Virus record (IMG/VR): IMGVR_UViG_3300025135_000017
Span: 1 to 30,122 of that record
Direction: 5' to 3' (one strand)
Source of the DNA: a virus
Length of the DNA: 30,122 bases
The notes under the pieces were generated by a model that was not told where the DNA came from, did no database searches, and saw only the letters and a program-made list of their open reading frames with translations. This document shows, piece after piece, positions 20,427 through 28,605 of the stretch. Position numbers and translations under genes: made by a program. Each line of letters starts with the position of its first letter. The first letter of the stretch is position 1.

Positions 20427-20707
20427 CGTCTGTCACCGTTGGCGACATATTCCGGGCAACGACCAGCGGCCCCATAGCGGCCCGTGTCACCATGACCATC
20501 ATGGCGATCCGGGCTCTTGTGTTTTCGGTGGTACGCTGCCCCGAGTGCGGACGCCGCATCATGGACGTGCCCGGCGAGCCGCTGGTATACGTGCGAACGG
20601 TGGCGAAGGACCAGGCAAGTGGCATGGGCCGCATCGTCTCCTGCAAGCGATGCAGCAGCCTGGTTGAGGTGATCGAGCGCGAGGGAGGGGGCAAGGATGG
20701 CCGATGA
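20423..20707 (+). CDS. Small zinc-ribbon protein upstream of terminase
   Basis: Two CxxC pairs, VRCPECGRRIMDVPG and VSCKRCSSLVEVIE, form a treble-clef or ribbon-type zinc site. The full frame opens at a TTG that overlaps the FmdB stop (TTGA), with AAAGG upstream. An in-frame ATG at 20492 would give a shorter protein beginning 22 residues before the first CxxC pair. The two Cys pairs around a short beta segment resemble Com-like translational regulators, but that is a guess. Confidence 0.65.
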   Translation: MTSVTVGDIFRATTSGPIAARVTMTIMAIRALVFSVVRCPECGRRIMDVPGEPLVYVRTVAKDQASGMGRIVSCKRCSSLVEVIEREGGGKDGR

Positions 20708-21143
20708 AGTCGCGAAGCCCGTGCGTAGCTATTCACAGCGCAGCGACGAAGAGGTGATCGAGGCGCTACGCAAGTCGCGCGGCCTGGTGCGCTACGCCGC
20801 CGCCGCGCTTGGCGTCACACGTGAAGCCGTCTACCAGCGGCTCCGATCCAACCCCACAATTGCCGCCGCCAGGGAAGAGGCGAAAGAGGACCAGCTTGAC
20901 CGGAGCGAGCACGCGCTGTTCAAGGCGGTCGATAACGGCGAGGCCTGGGCCATCGCCTTCCACCTCAAGTGCATCGGACAGTCGCGCGGGTATATCGAAC
21001 GCCAGCGGGTCGAGCACTCTGGCGACGAAGAGCACCCGATCCGGCTTCGCGTGGGCCGCATGAGCGACGAAGAGCTTGTCCAGAAAGCCACGGCCATCAC
21101 CCACCGGCTCGCCGCAATCAAGGGCAATGGGTCTCACGGATGA
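20697..21143 (+). CDS. Small terminase subunit-like DNA-binding protein
   Basis: A 148-residue protein with an N-terminal helix-turn-helix: DEEVIEALRKSRGLVRYAAA then ALGVTREAVYQRLRSNPTI. A helical oligomerisation region follows (EDQLDRSEHALFKAVDNGEA, AIAFHLKCIGQSRGY), which is the layout of small terminases that select packaging sites. It overlaps the large terminase start by 17 bases, the expected position. Confidence 0.82.
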   Translation: MADEVAKPVRSYSQRSDEEVIEALRKSRGLVRYAAAALGVTREAVYQRLRSNPTIAAAREEAKEDQLDRSEHALFKAVDNGEAWAIAFHLKCIGQSRGYIERQRVEHSGDEEHPIRLRVGRMSDEELVQKATAITHRLAAIKGNGSHG

Positions 21144-22554
21144 TGAGCGCGCCGCGCTACAGGCCCTGGTCTGGGAGTATGCCGACCTTGCGCCCGATGA
21201 CGCGGACGGGTGTTTCGGCGATTGGCTCAAGGTGGCGCGTGGCGAGTTCCGGTGGACCGCCCCTCATTTCGTCCACATGCAGGCTGCCCTGGATCGCGTC
21301 ACCGCTGGCGAGCTCCGGCGCGTGTTGTTCAACGTCGCTGTCAGGCATGGGAAAACCGAACTCAATACGATCAGCTACGGCGCGTACCGGATCGAGCGCG
21401 AGCCCACAACGCGCATCCTCGTTTGCACCTACTCTCAGCAGCAGGCTCATAAGCTATCGCGCGACATCCGGCGCCTGGTGCGCAAGCGTGGCGTCCCACT
21501 GTCGCCGGACCGGGATTCCGTCTCCGAGTGGGATACCCTGGCCGGCGGAGGCATCCGTGTCGTGGGCGTCGGAACGGGCGTGGCAAGCGTGAACGCCGAT
21601 CTCATCATCATTGACGACCCGATAGGCAAGCGGGAGGATGCCGAGAGCCCGGCGCACCGGGACCGCGTGTGGGACTGGCTTACGTCCGACATCATGGCCC
21701 GCTGCGAGCCGCACACCGCCGTCCTATTCAGCATGCCGCGCTGGCACCAGGACGACCCGGCAGGGCGCATCAGGGACCGCCAGGGCGACCGCTGGCACAT
21801 CATCGACCTGCCAGGCAAGGCAGAGCCCAATGACCCGCTAGGACGCACTGAGGACGAGCTCCTGTGGCCCGAGCTTCGGGGGCAGGAGTGGATGGACGAG
21901 ATGCGCACCGATCTGGGCGAGTACGGCTTTGCCTCGCTCATGCAGGGACGGCCGCGTCCGCGCGAAGGCGGCATGTTCCGTTGGGAGTGGTGGCAACTCA
22001 TGGACGCCCGTCCCGCCAGCGGCGACATGGTGCGCTATTGGGACCTAGCGGGCACGCAGCCCAAAGGCAGGGGCCATGACCCCGACTGGACCGCAGGCGC
22101 GCTCCTTTGCCGGATGCCTGACAAGCGCACCGCCATTGTGGACGTTGAACGGTTTCGCAAGTCCATAGCGGCACGGGACGCTGAGATCGAAAGCGTGTGT
22201 CGTGAAGACCTGCTGGCCTACCAGGGACGTATCCGCTGGTGGATCGAAACCGAGGCGGGCATTGCCGGCGAGGAGCGCACGGCGGAACTGGTGCGCCGCC
22301 TCCAGGGCGTCGGCATGCCCGTCTACACCGAGCACCCGACCGGGAGCAAGGTGCTCCGTGCCGAGCCGCTGGCAAGCAAGGCCGAGGCGGGCAATCTGGT
22401 CCTGTGTCCTGGCGACTGGCGCGACGCCTTCCGTGCCGAGGCGGCCGACTTCCCGCACGGCAAACACGACGACCAGATAGACGCCGCCGCCGGTGCTGAC
22501 GCCAAGCTGGCGATGCCGAGCAACGTACCCACGTACTTCACCTACGACGTTTGA
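21127..22554 (+). CDS. terL: Large terminase subunit
   Basis: A 475-residue packaging motor and nuclease. The ATPase has a Walker A variant, VRHGKTE (R73-T77), and a Walker B, ADLIIIDDP (D163-D164), followed by the coupling-type segment TAVLFSMPRWHQDD. The C-terminal RNase H-like nuclease has RYWDLAGT (first metal-binding Asp, about residue 302), WWIETEAGIAG (second acidic site) and KHDDQIDAAAG (third, about residue 455). Length and domain order are normal. ATG 21127 overlaps the small subunit gene. It cuts concatemers and drives DNA into the prohead through the portal encoded next. Confidence 0.95.
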   Translation: MGLTDDERAALQALVWEYADLAPDDADGCFGDWLKVARGEFRWTAPHFVHMQAALDRVTAGELRRVLFNVAVRHGKTELNTISYGAYRIEREPTTRILVCTYSQQQAHKLSRDIRRLVRKRGVPLSPDRDSVSEWDTLAGGGIRVVGVGTGVASVNADLIIIDDPIGKREDAESPAHRDRVWDWLTSDIMARCEPHTAVLFSMPRWHQDDPAGRIRDRQGDRWHIIDLPGKAEPNDPLGRTEDELLWPELRGQEWMDEMRTDLGEYGFASLMQGRPRPREGGMFRWEWWQLMDARPASGDMVRYWDLAGTQPKGRGHDPDWTAGALLCRMPDKRTAIVDVERFRKSIAARDAEIESVCREDLLAYQGRIRWWIETEAGIAGEERTAELVRRLQGVGMPVYTEHPTGSKVLRAEPLASKAEAGNLVLCPGDWRDAFRAEAADFPHGKHDDQIDAAAGADAKLAMPSNVPTYFTYDV

Positions 22555-22567
22555 CCGCGAGGCTACC

Positions 22568-24070
22568 ATGATCGAGACAGCCATACCGACCACCGACCCG
22601 ACCGACTGGGGCAACAAGCCCGGCGACGGTCCGCTCCGCGTGGGTGGGCAGGAGGGCGGCGTCCCGCTCGCGGACAGCCAGCTCCCAAGTACCCGTAGTC
22701 CGGCATCGGATGCGCAGCAGTCGGGCGTGGTCCTCTGCCGTGACCTGTGGCGCGGAACCGAGGTGGTACGCGCTGCCCAGCAGGCGTATCTGCCCAAGGC
22801 ACCCGGCGAGAAGCCGGGTAACTACCGCTCCCGCCTTGCGCGCTCCGTCTTCCACAACTTCTTCAGGCGCACCGTGGAGGGTCTGACCGGCCTTGTATTC
22901 GCCCGCGATCCCGTGCTATCCGAAGACGTGCCCGCTCAGATCGTCACGCACTGGGAGAACATCGACTACGAAGGCACGCATGGCGACGTGTTCTGCCGTG
23001 ACACGTTGGCCGATGGGATCACCGTGGGCCACGCCGCTATCTTGGTCGATTACCCGAAGACGGGCGGCAACCTGCGGCGGGACCAGGAACAGGCGATGGG
23101 CGTGCGTCCCTACTGGCTCATGGTGCGCAAGGAAGACATCATGTCCTGGCGCACCGAGGCCGTCAACGGCGGACGCATGTTGACGCAGGTCGTGCTCCGG
23201 GAGCGTCGGTGGGTTCCGAAGGGTGCGTTTGGCGAGGTGTTACAGGAACGGTATCGCGTCTTCTACCGCTCGCCCGAGGGTGTGGTCGGGTTCTGGCTTC
23301 TGGAGGTTACCGACCAGCGCAAGGTAATCATGGTGGACGAAGGCACCTACCCGACCCAGGTGGAGATCCCGATTGCCGAGGTGGCAACGTCGGGCAGCAC
23401 AGGGTTGTTCGAGTCCGACCCGCCGCTATGGGACCTGGCGTTCCTCAATGTGGCCCACTACCAGCAATGGAGCGACTACGCGACGTCGATCCACATGACC
23501 TGCGTGCCGATCTGGGTCACCATCGGGATGCAGCAGAGCGAGACCGAAGTGATCCTTGGGCCCAATAGCGGCGTCAACATTCCCGATCCGCAGGGCGACG
23601 CCAAGTACGTCAGCCACGATGGCGCAAGCCTGGGCTCCTGCAAGGCCGCGCTCGATGACCTGAAGTCCGACATGGCCACGCTTGGCCTGGCGATGCTCGC
23701 ACCACAGAAGCGCATTGCCGAGACAGCCGAGGCCAAGCGCCTGGACAAGAGCACCACGGATAGCAGCCTTGCCGTGGCGGCCCGGGCGCTGCAGGACGCC
23801 ATAGAGAAGGCGCTTGGCTTCCACGCCCGTTACCTTGGCCTGCCCGACGGTGGATCGGTGGAGATCAACCGCGAGTTCGAGCGGCTGCTACTGGACGCAC
23901 CCGTCATGCAGGCGTTTGCGCAACTGGTTGAAGCTGGCTTCCCGACCTATCCGGTGCTGGAGGCGCTGCAACGCGGCGGCCGCATCCCGGCTGACATGGA
24001 CCTGGATGTGCTCAATGTGATGTGGATGATGGGACGTGAACTGGACAAGCAACTGCCGGCCGAGACATGA
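22568..24070 (+). CDS. Portal protein, DUF4055 family
   Basis: A 500-residue protein. Segments YRSRLARSVFHNFFRRTVEG, LTGLVFARDP, GITVGHAAILVDYPK, RPYWLMVRKEDIMSWRTE and LGLAMLAPQKRIAETAEAKR follow the DUF4055 portal-like family. The last is the long-helix region before the C-terminal domain. Portals form the dodecameric DNA gate at one head vertex. Its position between large terminase and minor head protein is canonical. ATG 22568 is chosen, with only a weak GAGG upstream; the in-frame extension to 22493 runs inside the terminase gene. Confidence 0.85.
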   Translation: MIETAIPTTDPTDWGNKPGDGPLRVGGQEGGVPLADSQLPSTRSPASDAQQSGVVLCRDLWRGTEVVRAAQQAYLPKAPGEKPGNYRSRLARSVFHNFFRRTVEGLTGLVFARDPVLSEDVPAQIVTHWENIDYEGTHGDVFCRDTLADGITVGHAAILVDYPKTGGNLRRDQEQAMGVRPYWLMVRKEDIMSWRTEAVNGGRMLTQVVLRERRWVPKGAFGEVLQERYRVFYRSPEGVVGFWLLEVTDQRKVIMVDEGTYPTQVEIPIAEVATSGSTGLFESDPPLWDLAFLNVAHYQQWSDYATSIHMTCVPIWVTIGMQQSETEVILGPNSGVNIPDPQGDAKYVSHDGASLGSCKAALDDLKSDMATLGLAMLAPQKRIAETAEAKRLDKSTTDSSLAVAARALQDAIEKALGFHARYLGLPDGGSVEINREFERLLLDAPVMQAFAQLVEAGFPTYPVLEALQRGGRIPADMDLDVLNVMWMMGRELDKQLPAET

Positions 24071-24252
24071 AGCAAACCGACGTCATCGCGTTGGCCGAGG
24101 AATCTGCCGTGTTCTTTCGCCGCCTGGTGGAGGAAGGTATGCCGATGGACCGCGTCGGCTCGCTCGTGGCCGCGTTCGTCACGGCCCGTGTGATTGCGGA
24201 AGGTAAGACGGAGACATTGCCCGTGGACCCGTGGAGGGACGACCATGTTTAG
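24067..24252 (+). CDS. Hypothetical 61-residue protein between portal and minor head genes
   Basis: ATGA overlap with the portal stop. A small helical protein (VIALAEESAVFFRRLVEEGM and RVGSLVAAFVTARVIAEG). The stop overlaps a further tiny open frame. Function unknown; the position suggests a head-related or regulatory peptide. Confidence 0.65.
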   Translation: MKQTDVIALAEESAVFFRRLVEEGMPMDRVGSLVAAFVTARVIAEGKTETLPVDPWRDDHV

Positions 24253-24328
24253 CTGGCTGTGGGTCTGGTACGATTTTCTCAGCCGTCGCTACAGACAAGA
24301 CGGCCTGTCCTACCAATTGCCGCCCTGA
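24245..24328 (+). CDS. Possible 27-residue peptide coupled to the minor head gene
   Basis: ATG 24245 overlaps the end of the preceding gene, and its TGA shares a base with the minor head ATG (TGATG at 24326-24330). The product MFSWLWVWYDFLSRRYRQDG is very aromatic, then polar. GTGGAGGGAC precedes it. The double coupling argues for translation, if only to feed ribosomes to the next gene, which lacks a clear Shine-Dalgarno of its own. Confidence 0.45.
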   Translation: MFSWLWVWYDFLSRRYRQDGLSYQLPP

Positions 24329-25332
24329 TGGATACCGCCCAACGCCTTCGCGCGCAACTGGAGCGCCGGGTACGGGACGCAACGCCCACGCTTGCGGCCG
24401 AGATCCTGCGCGCCTGGGACCGGCTGGCGGCTGAGTTGTCCGAGGCCAAGTTGGCGCGGATCATCGCCAGCGGCAACGCGGAGCAGGTTTTCGCCGAGCT
24501 CCTGACGCCGGAACTGCTGGACCGCGTGTTTGGCGAGGTCCGGCGCGCCATGTTTGCCCAGACGACGGAATCCATGGCGTTCCACGCCAAGCAACTCGGC
24601 AAGGGTGTAGGCATCGGCTTTGGCGTGCTGTCGCCGGAAGTGATTGAGGGCATTCGCAAAATTGACGTCAAGATGGCCGATTCGCTGAAGGACGACGTGC
24701 GCGATCTGGTGCGGGCGTACGTTGAGAATGGGATCCGCGACGGTGTGAACCCACGCACCACGGCACGGGCGATTCGCGCGGGTGTCGGCCTGACGGACAA
24801 GCAACTAGCCTGGGTCGATAACTTCCGCGCCGAACTGGAGGCGGGCAAACGGTCCGCGCTCAACCGTGCGCTCGGACGTGGCGTGTTCACCAAGCCCGAC
24901 GGCTCGCTCGGCTTCAAGCCCGGCCATGCGGGTGGCGTCGGTATCGGCAAGAGGGACATGGAACTCATGCGCCGCACCCTTGGCACGGACGCGCGCCTGA
25001 CCACGCCGCAGATTAATCGGCTGGTGGGTCAGTACCAGAAGCGGCTCACAGCCTGGCACTCGGAGACGTTGGCCCGCACGGCCGCGCTGGACGCACAGAA
25101 GGCCGGGCAGCACTTCGCCACCAAGCAAGCGATAGCCGACGGGATCCTGGACGCGGAGCGCATGGTGAGTGAGTGGCTGCACGTTGGTGATAGTCGTGTA
25201 CGAGAGGAGCACGACTTCCACGAGGTTGTACCATTCGACACGCCATTTCGCACGGGTGAGGTCATCCCCGGCGAATCCACCTACAACTGCCGCTGCATCA
25301 AGCGGGACTACCAAGAAAGAGCGAAACCATGA
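24328..25332 (+). CDS. Minor head protein, SPP1 gp7 / Mu gpF-like
   Basis: A 334-residue protein. The N-terminal two thirds are helical (GIRKIDVKMADSLKDDVRDL, NPRTTARAIRAGVGLTDKQL). The C-terminus has the family's conserved block, RLTAWHSETLARTAALDAQK, then WLHVGDSRVREEHDFHE and VIPGESTYNCRCIKRD, the CRC ending typical of gp7/gpF-type head morphogenesis proteins. It sits between portal and scaffold genes. Members bind the portal or enter the prohead in few copies. ATG 24328 is coupled to the upstream peptide; a GTG at 24259 would extend it but lies inside other coding sequence. Confidence 0.87.
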   Translation: MDTAQRLRAQLERRVRDATPTLAAEILRAWDRLAAELSEAKLARIIASGNAEQVFAELLTPELLDRVFGEVRRAMFAQTTESMAFHAKQLGKGVGIGFGVLSPEVIEGIRKIDVKMADSLKDDVRDLVRAYVENGIRDGVNPRTTARAIRAGVGLTDKQLAWVDNFRAELEAGKRSALNRALGRGVFTKPDGSLGFKPGHAGGVGIGKRDMELMRRTLGTDARLTTPQINRLVGQYQKRLTAWHSETLARTAALDAQKAGQHFATKQAIADGILDAERMVSEWLHVGDSRVREEHDFHEVVPFDTPFRTGEVIPGESTYNCRCIKRDYQERAKP

Positions 25333-26489
25333 CCCGCACGCGGTCCAGGGCAAAAGCGAAGAAAAGCAAGCAACCGAAGCCGTCCGATACCGTGCCCGCC
25401 ACCGGCGACAATGGCTCGCGGATCGAGCTTCAAAACCCGATGCGGGATCATTTCAAGAGCTTCATCATCGGCAACGCTACCATGTGCCAGCGGGTGATTC
25501 GCCCGCTTATGTACGAAGGCCAGCACATCGTCGTCTGTGGCGCGGGTCCGAGCCTGGCGGATGAGATCGAGAGGTATGCGCCGGACGCCGATCAGGTGTG
25601 GGGCTGCAATAGTGCCGCCACCTGGCTTTATGACAACGGCCACAAAGTCACGCACGCCTTCACCGTGGACCAGCAGCCGCAGATGGTGGAGGAATGGCAC
25701 TCAGCGCCGCCGGTCGAGTACCTGCTGGCCTCCAGCGTCCACCCGCACCTGACCGACTATCTGCACTCGAAAGACCGCAAGACGTGGTTTTTCCACAACT
25801 ACGTCGGCTTGAACGAGCGTGCGGTTGAGCTTTGCGACTGCGGCCATAGCCAGGCAGCGCACTCCGATGGTGCTTGCAAGCAATGCAAGTGCTCCACCTA
25901 CGTCCCGCGCGTCATGAAGTTCGAGGACTGGCTCTATGCGCTCTTGTTCGAGGCCACGATCCGCGCCGGAAGTGGGCTGAACACAGCGACCCGCGCCATT
26001 GACGTGGCCTACTTCGTCACCGGACCGAAAGGCAAGATCACCCTGCTGGGCGCCGATTGCGCGCTCAGGGTCAAGCGCAAGTGTCCGGCAAAGGTGAAGT
26101 TCGGCACGGCCGCCCACCGGAAGTGGCTCGAAGAGGACACGGTGATGCATGCCGACGGCGGCAGCGCGATTGCGAGCAACGCCACGCACGTCACCCTGGG
26201 AGCCGAGATTGACGGCCGCTGGTGGGAGAGCAAGCCGGATCTCATCATCAGCGCAATCTGGCTCGTGAACATGGCGCGCGTGTTGCCGAACCTGGAGATC
26301 GTGGGCGATACCCTGCCCAACGTGCTGCTCCACAAGCCGCCCGAGTACCTGTCGCGGCTGCCTCACTTGGCCGATGCCGACGGCCGGCCGCTCGAAATGG
26401 AGAAGGTCCTGGCTGAGACGTACGCCAACATGGGGCTTGAGATGCAGACGCTCGCAACCGCGTCACCAGAGGTGGCGCCAGAAGAGTAG
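25329..26489 (+). CDS. DUF115 / Maf-type glycosyltransferase-like protein with zinc insert
   Basis: A 386-residue protein. HIVVCGAGPSLADEIERY (G71-S75) followed by VWGCNSAATWLYD and, later, KGKITLLGADCAL (241-245) are the two landmark blocks of the DUF115/MAF_flag10 fold. Motility accessory factor (Maf) enzymes of this fold transfer pseudaminic or legionaminic acid to flagellin. Between the blocks (169-188) lies a cysteine/histidine insert with C169, C171, H173, H178, C183, C186 and C188, likely a zinc knuckle and not part of cellular Maf. It has a basic N-terminus (KAKKSKQPK). It is located inside the head operon, coupled by ATGA to the minor head gene, which suggests a virion substrate. Donor and acceptor are inferred; some DUF115 proteins are pterin kinases (MptE), but here the CMP-sugar cassette supports a transferase. 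Confidence 0.75.
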   Translation: MTRTRSRAKAKKSKQPKPSDTVPATGDNGSRIELQNPMRDHFKSFIIGNATMCQRVIRPLMYEGQHIVVCGAGPSLADEIERYAPDADQVWGCNSAATWLYDNGHKVTHAFTVDQQPQMVEEWHSAPPVEYLLASSVHPHLTDYLHSKDRKTWFFHNYVGLNERAVELCDCGHSQAAHSDGACKQCKCSTYVPRVMKFEDWLYALLFEATIRAGSGLNTATRAIDVAYFVTGPKGKITLLGADCALRVKRKCPAKVKFGTAAHRKWLEEDTVMHADGGSAIASNATHVTLGAEIDGRWWESKPDLIISAIWLVNMARVLPNLEIVGDTLPNVLLHKPPEYLSRLPHLADADGRPLEMEKVLAETYANMGLEMQTLATASPEVAPEE

Positions 26490-26491
26490 TA

Positions 26492-26520
26492 TTGCGCTAT
26501 TACTAGAGCGCGAATAGATT
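26492..26520 (+). promoter_or_regulatory. Possible promoter before the scaffold and coat genes
   Basis: TTGCGC at 26492-26497 and TAGATT at 26515-26520, spacer 17 bases, in a locally AT-rich gap. Four of six bases match the consensus at each box. A hairpin, GCGCT/AGCGC, overlaps the spacer. Weak on its own, and a terminator lies just downstream, so it would drive read-through or a short RNA. Confidence 0.3.
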
Positions 26521-26544
26521 AACCAGTAGTGACATTGTAGTAGC

Positions 26545-26590
26545 GGCCCCCGAGGCCCTTCGGATGCGCAAGCGTCTGGGGGGCCTTTTT
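26545..26590 (+). terminator. Intrinsic terminator after the DUF115 gene
   Basis: GGCCCCC at 26545-26551 pairs with GGGGGCC at 26579-26585, followed by TTTTT. It separates the terminase-to-DUF115 operon from the scaffold-coat genes, so partial read-through may set the level of coat protein relative to portal, unless the candidate promoter or another site serves the coat genes. Confidence 0.75.
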
Positions 26591-26630
26591 CGTTGCACCA
26601 TGCGCGGGCAGCGCCCGCAAGGAGCAGACG

Positions 26631-27323
26631 ATGAGTGATAGCGGAGACGCCAGCGGCGATTCCAAGACGTTCACCCAAGCCGAGGTCGATGCGCTGGTTG
26701 CCGAGCGGAACAAGGCGCTTGAGGCCAAGCGCGACGAAATCCTCACCGAGTTGAGGGCAGCCAAGGACAAGCTCAAGGGATTCGATGGCGTCGATCCCGA
26801 GGAGCACAGAAAGCTTCAGGCGAAGTTGACCGAGCTGGAGCAGCAGAAGAAGGCGGACAAGGCGGGCATCACGTCCGAAGAGTTGATCAAGATGCGCGCC
26901 GAGGTTCGCCAGGATTTGGAGAAGGAGTTCGGCCCGCTGCAGGACCAGTTGGCCGAGGCGAAGCAGGAGATCCGAACGCTCCGCCTGGACAACGTCGTGA
27001 AAGCCCAGATGGGCAAGAGCGGCGTCCGTGGCGAGCGGGTGGACGCCCTGTATCGCCTGACGGCGGACCAGTGGGACCTGACCGAGGATGGGCAGCCAAT
27101 GGTGAAGGCCCGTCCCGGCACCGAAGTCGGCAAGCACATCAGCGACGTGCTGGCTGACGAGTACCCGGAGTTCTTTGAGGGAAGCAAAAGCAGTGGGGGC
27201 GGCGCCTCCAAGTCCGCAGCCGGCGGTAGCGGATCACCCCGTCAAATCACGTGGGGCGACTCTGACGCGTTCATGGCCAATCTCGAAGGTGTGGCCGCTG
27301 GCAAGGTCAAGGTCGCCGAGTAG
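26631..27323 (+). CDS. Head scaffold protein
   Basis: A 230-residue, highly charged coiled-coil protein (FTQAEVDALVAERNKALEAK, LQAKLTELEQQKKADKAG, LQDQLAEAKQEIRTLRLDN) with a C-terminal Gly/Ser-rich linker (SSGGGASKSAAGGSGS) and a short terminal helix. This is the standard scaffold layout, with the C-terminal part contacting coat. It lies between the minor head and coat genes. It has AAGGAG about ten bases before the ATG. No protease is seen nearby, so the scaffold may leave the prohead intact. Confidence 0.85.
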   Translation: MSDSGDASGDSKTFTQAEVDALVAERNKALEAKRDEILTELRAAKDKLKGFDGVDPEEHRKLQAKLTELEQQKKADKAGITSEELIKMRAEVRQDLEKEFGPLQDQLAEAKQEIRTLRLDNVVKAQMGKSGVRGERVDALYRLTADQWDLTEDGQPMVKARPGTEVGKHISDVLADEYPEFFEGSKSSGGGASKSAAGGSGSPRQITWGDSDAFMANLEGVAAGKVKVAE

Positions 27324-27334
27324 TAGCACCCACT

Positions 27335-27353
27335 GCCCGGCTCTGTTCCGGGC
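27335..27353 (+). other. Hairpin in the coat gene leader
   Basis: GCCCGG/CCGGGC around a seven-base loop, CTCTGTT, 24 bases before the coat ATG and without a U-tract. It may protect or punctuate the coat messenger rather than terminate it. Confidence 0.45.
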
Positions 27354-27377
27354 ACCAAATCAAACGGAGCTAGAGTC

Positions 27378-28517
27378 ATGGCAAACACCATCACGAACGT
27401 CACCCCGCAGCTTCTGGCCCAGGGCCTGCTGGCCCTGCGGCAGCAAGCGATCATGCCTCGCCTGGTCAACCGCAACTACGATTCCCTGGCTGCAGAAAGG
27501 GGAAATGTTGTCAATGTCCCGGTGCCTTCCGCCATCACCGCGCGCTCGATCACGGCCGCTGTGGCCATCAACTCCAACGTGGACAGCTCGCCTACTTCCG
27601 TCGCGCTGACGCTGGACTGGTGGTACGAGGCGCCGTTTCACCTTTCGGACAGTGACGCCAAGAGCGTCATTGCCGGCTTCATCCCCATGCAGGCGTCCGA
27701 GGCCATCAAGGCGCTGGCCAATGGCATCGATGACTATATCCTCGGCAAGCACACCGGCATTTTCAGTGCCGCCGGTGTTGCCAGCACCACGCCGTTCGCC
27801 ACCAACCTGGGCGTAGCGGCTTCGGCCAGGATCCTTTTGAACACACAGCTCGCACCCATGGGCGACCGGCGTGGCGTGCTCGATCCGTCCGCCGAAGGCA
27901 ACCTGCTCACCGTGGCCGACGTGCTCAACTTCGACAAGAGGGGCGACCAGGGCGGGATCATCAACGGCTCCATCGGCAGGAAGCTCGGCGTGGACTGGTA
28001 CATGGACCAGAACGTGCCGTCCTACACGCCGGGCACTTCGTGGCTGACCGGGTGGGCCGTCGCGGGCACCGGGACCATTGGCGCTTCGACGCTCACCGTT
28101 GTCAATGCGACCGTGACCGTTATGGCCCAGATCAAGGTCGGCGACATCTTCTCCCTCGCCGGACAGCAGTACGCCATCACCACGGCGCACACCACGGCTT
28201 CCGTCACTGATGGCGCGGCCATTGTCTTCTACCCGGCGCTCAAGAAGGCTGTGGCTTCCGACGCTGCGATCACGGTTGTGGCAACGGCCTACACGGCCAA
28301 CCTCGAGTTCCATCGCGACGCTTTCGCCTGGGCTTCGCGGCCGCTGGCCGACATCCAGGGACTCGGGCACGCCATCCAGAGCCAGGTGGACCCGATCAGC
28401 GGGATTGCGCTCCGGCTGGAGCTCAGTCGGCAGTACAAGCAGACCACGTTCTCCTACGACGTGCTTGGTGGCGCGGCACTGATCCGCAAGGAACTTGCCA
28501 CGAAGATCCTCGGCTAA
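27378..28517 (+). CDS. Major coat protein, P22 gp5-like HK97 fold
   Basis: A 379-residue protein. The N-terminus ANTITNVTPQLLAQGLLALR and the following MPRLVNRNYDSLAAERGNVV are the start of the P22-type coat family. Next come VPVPSAITARSITAAV, WWYEAPFHLSDSDAKSV (spine-helix region) and GVLDPSAEGNLL. The region WAVAGTGTIGASTLTVVNAT through VGDIFSLAGQQYAIT is an added beta module. The end, FHRDAFAWASRPL followed by QVDPISGIALRLELSRQYKQ, is the P-domain strand typical of HK97-fold coats. It has a weak CGGAG upstream of the ATG. It is the most abundant virion protein and therefore a plausible glycosylation target. Confidence 0.92.
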   Translation: MANTITNVTPQLLAQGLLALRQQAIMPRLVNRNYDSLAAERGNVVNVPVPSAITARSITAAVAINSNVDSSPTSVALTLDWWYEAPFHLSDSDAKSVIAGFIPMQASEAIKALANGIDDYILGKHTGIFSAAGVASTTPFATNLGVAASARILLNTQLAPMGDRRGVLDPSAEGNLLTVADVLNFDKRGDQGGIINGSIGRKLGVDWYMDQNVPSYTPGTSWLTGWAVAGTGTIGASTLTVVNATVTVMAQIKVGDIFSLAGQQYAITTAHTTASVTDGAAIVFYPALKKAVASDAAITVVATAYTANLEFHRDAFAWASRPLADIQGLGHAIQSQVDPISGIALRLELSRQYKQTTFSYDVLGGAALIRKELATKILG

Positions 28518-28535
28518 CCGCCAGGATTCCATTGG

Positions 28536-28568
28536 CCGGCCGGGAGCGTAGCACGGCGCTCCCGCCGG
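28536..28568 (+). terminator. Strong hairpin after the coat gene, possible terminator
   Basis: CCGGC-(C)-GGGAGCG pairs with CGCTCCC-GCCGG, 12 base pairs with one bulged C and an 8-base loop. No U-tract follows, so termination would be inefficient or factor-dependent; it may instead stabilise the coat messenger's 3' end. Confidence 0.45.
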
Positions 28569-28605
28569 TAGTGGCACAGCCGGGCGCGAAGAAAGGAGGA
28601 CGGCG

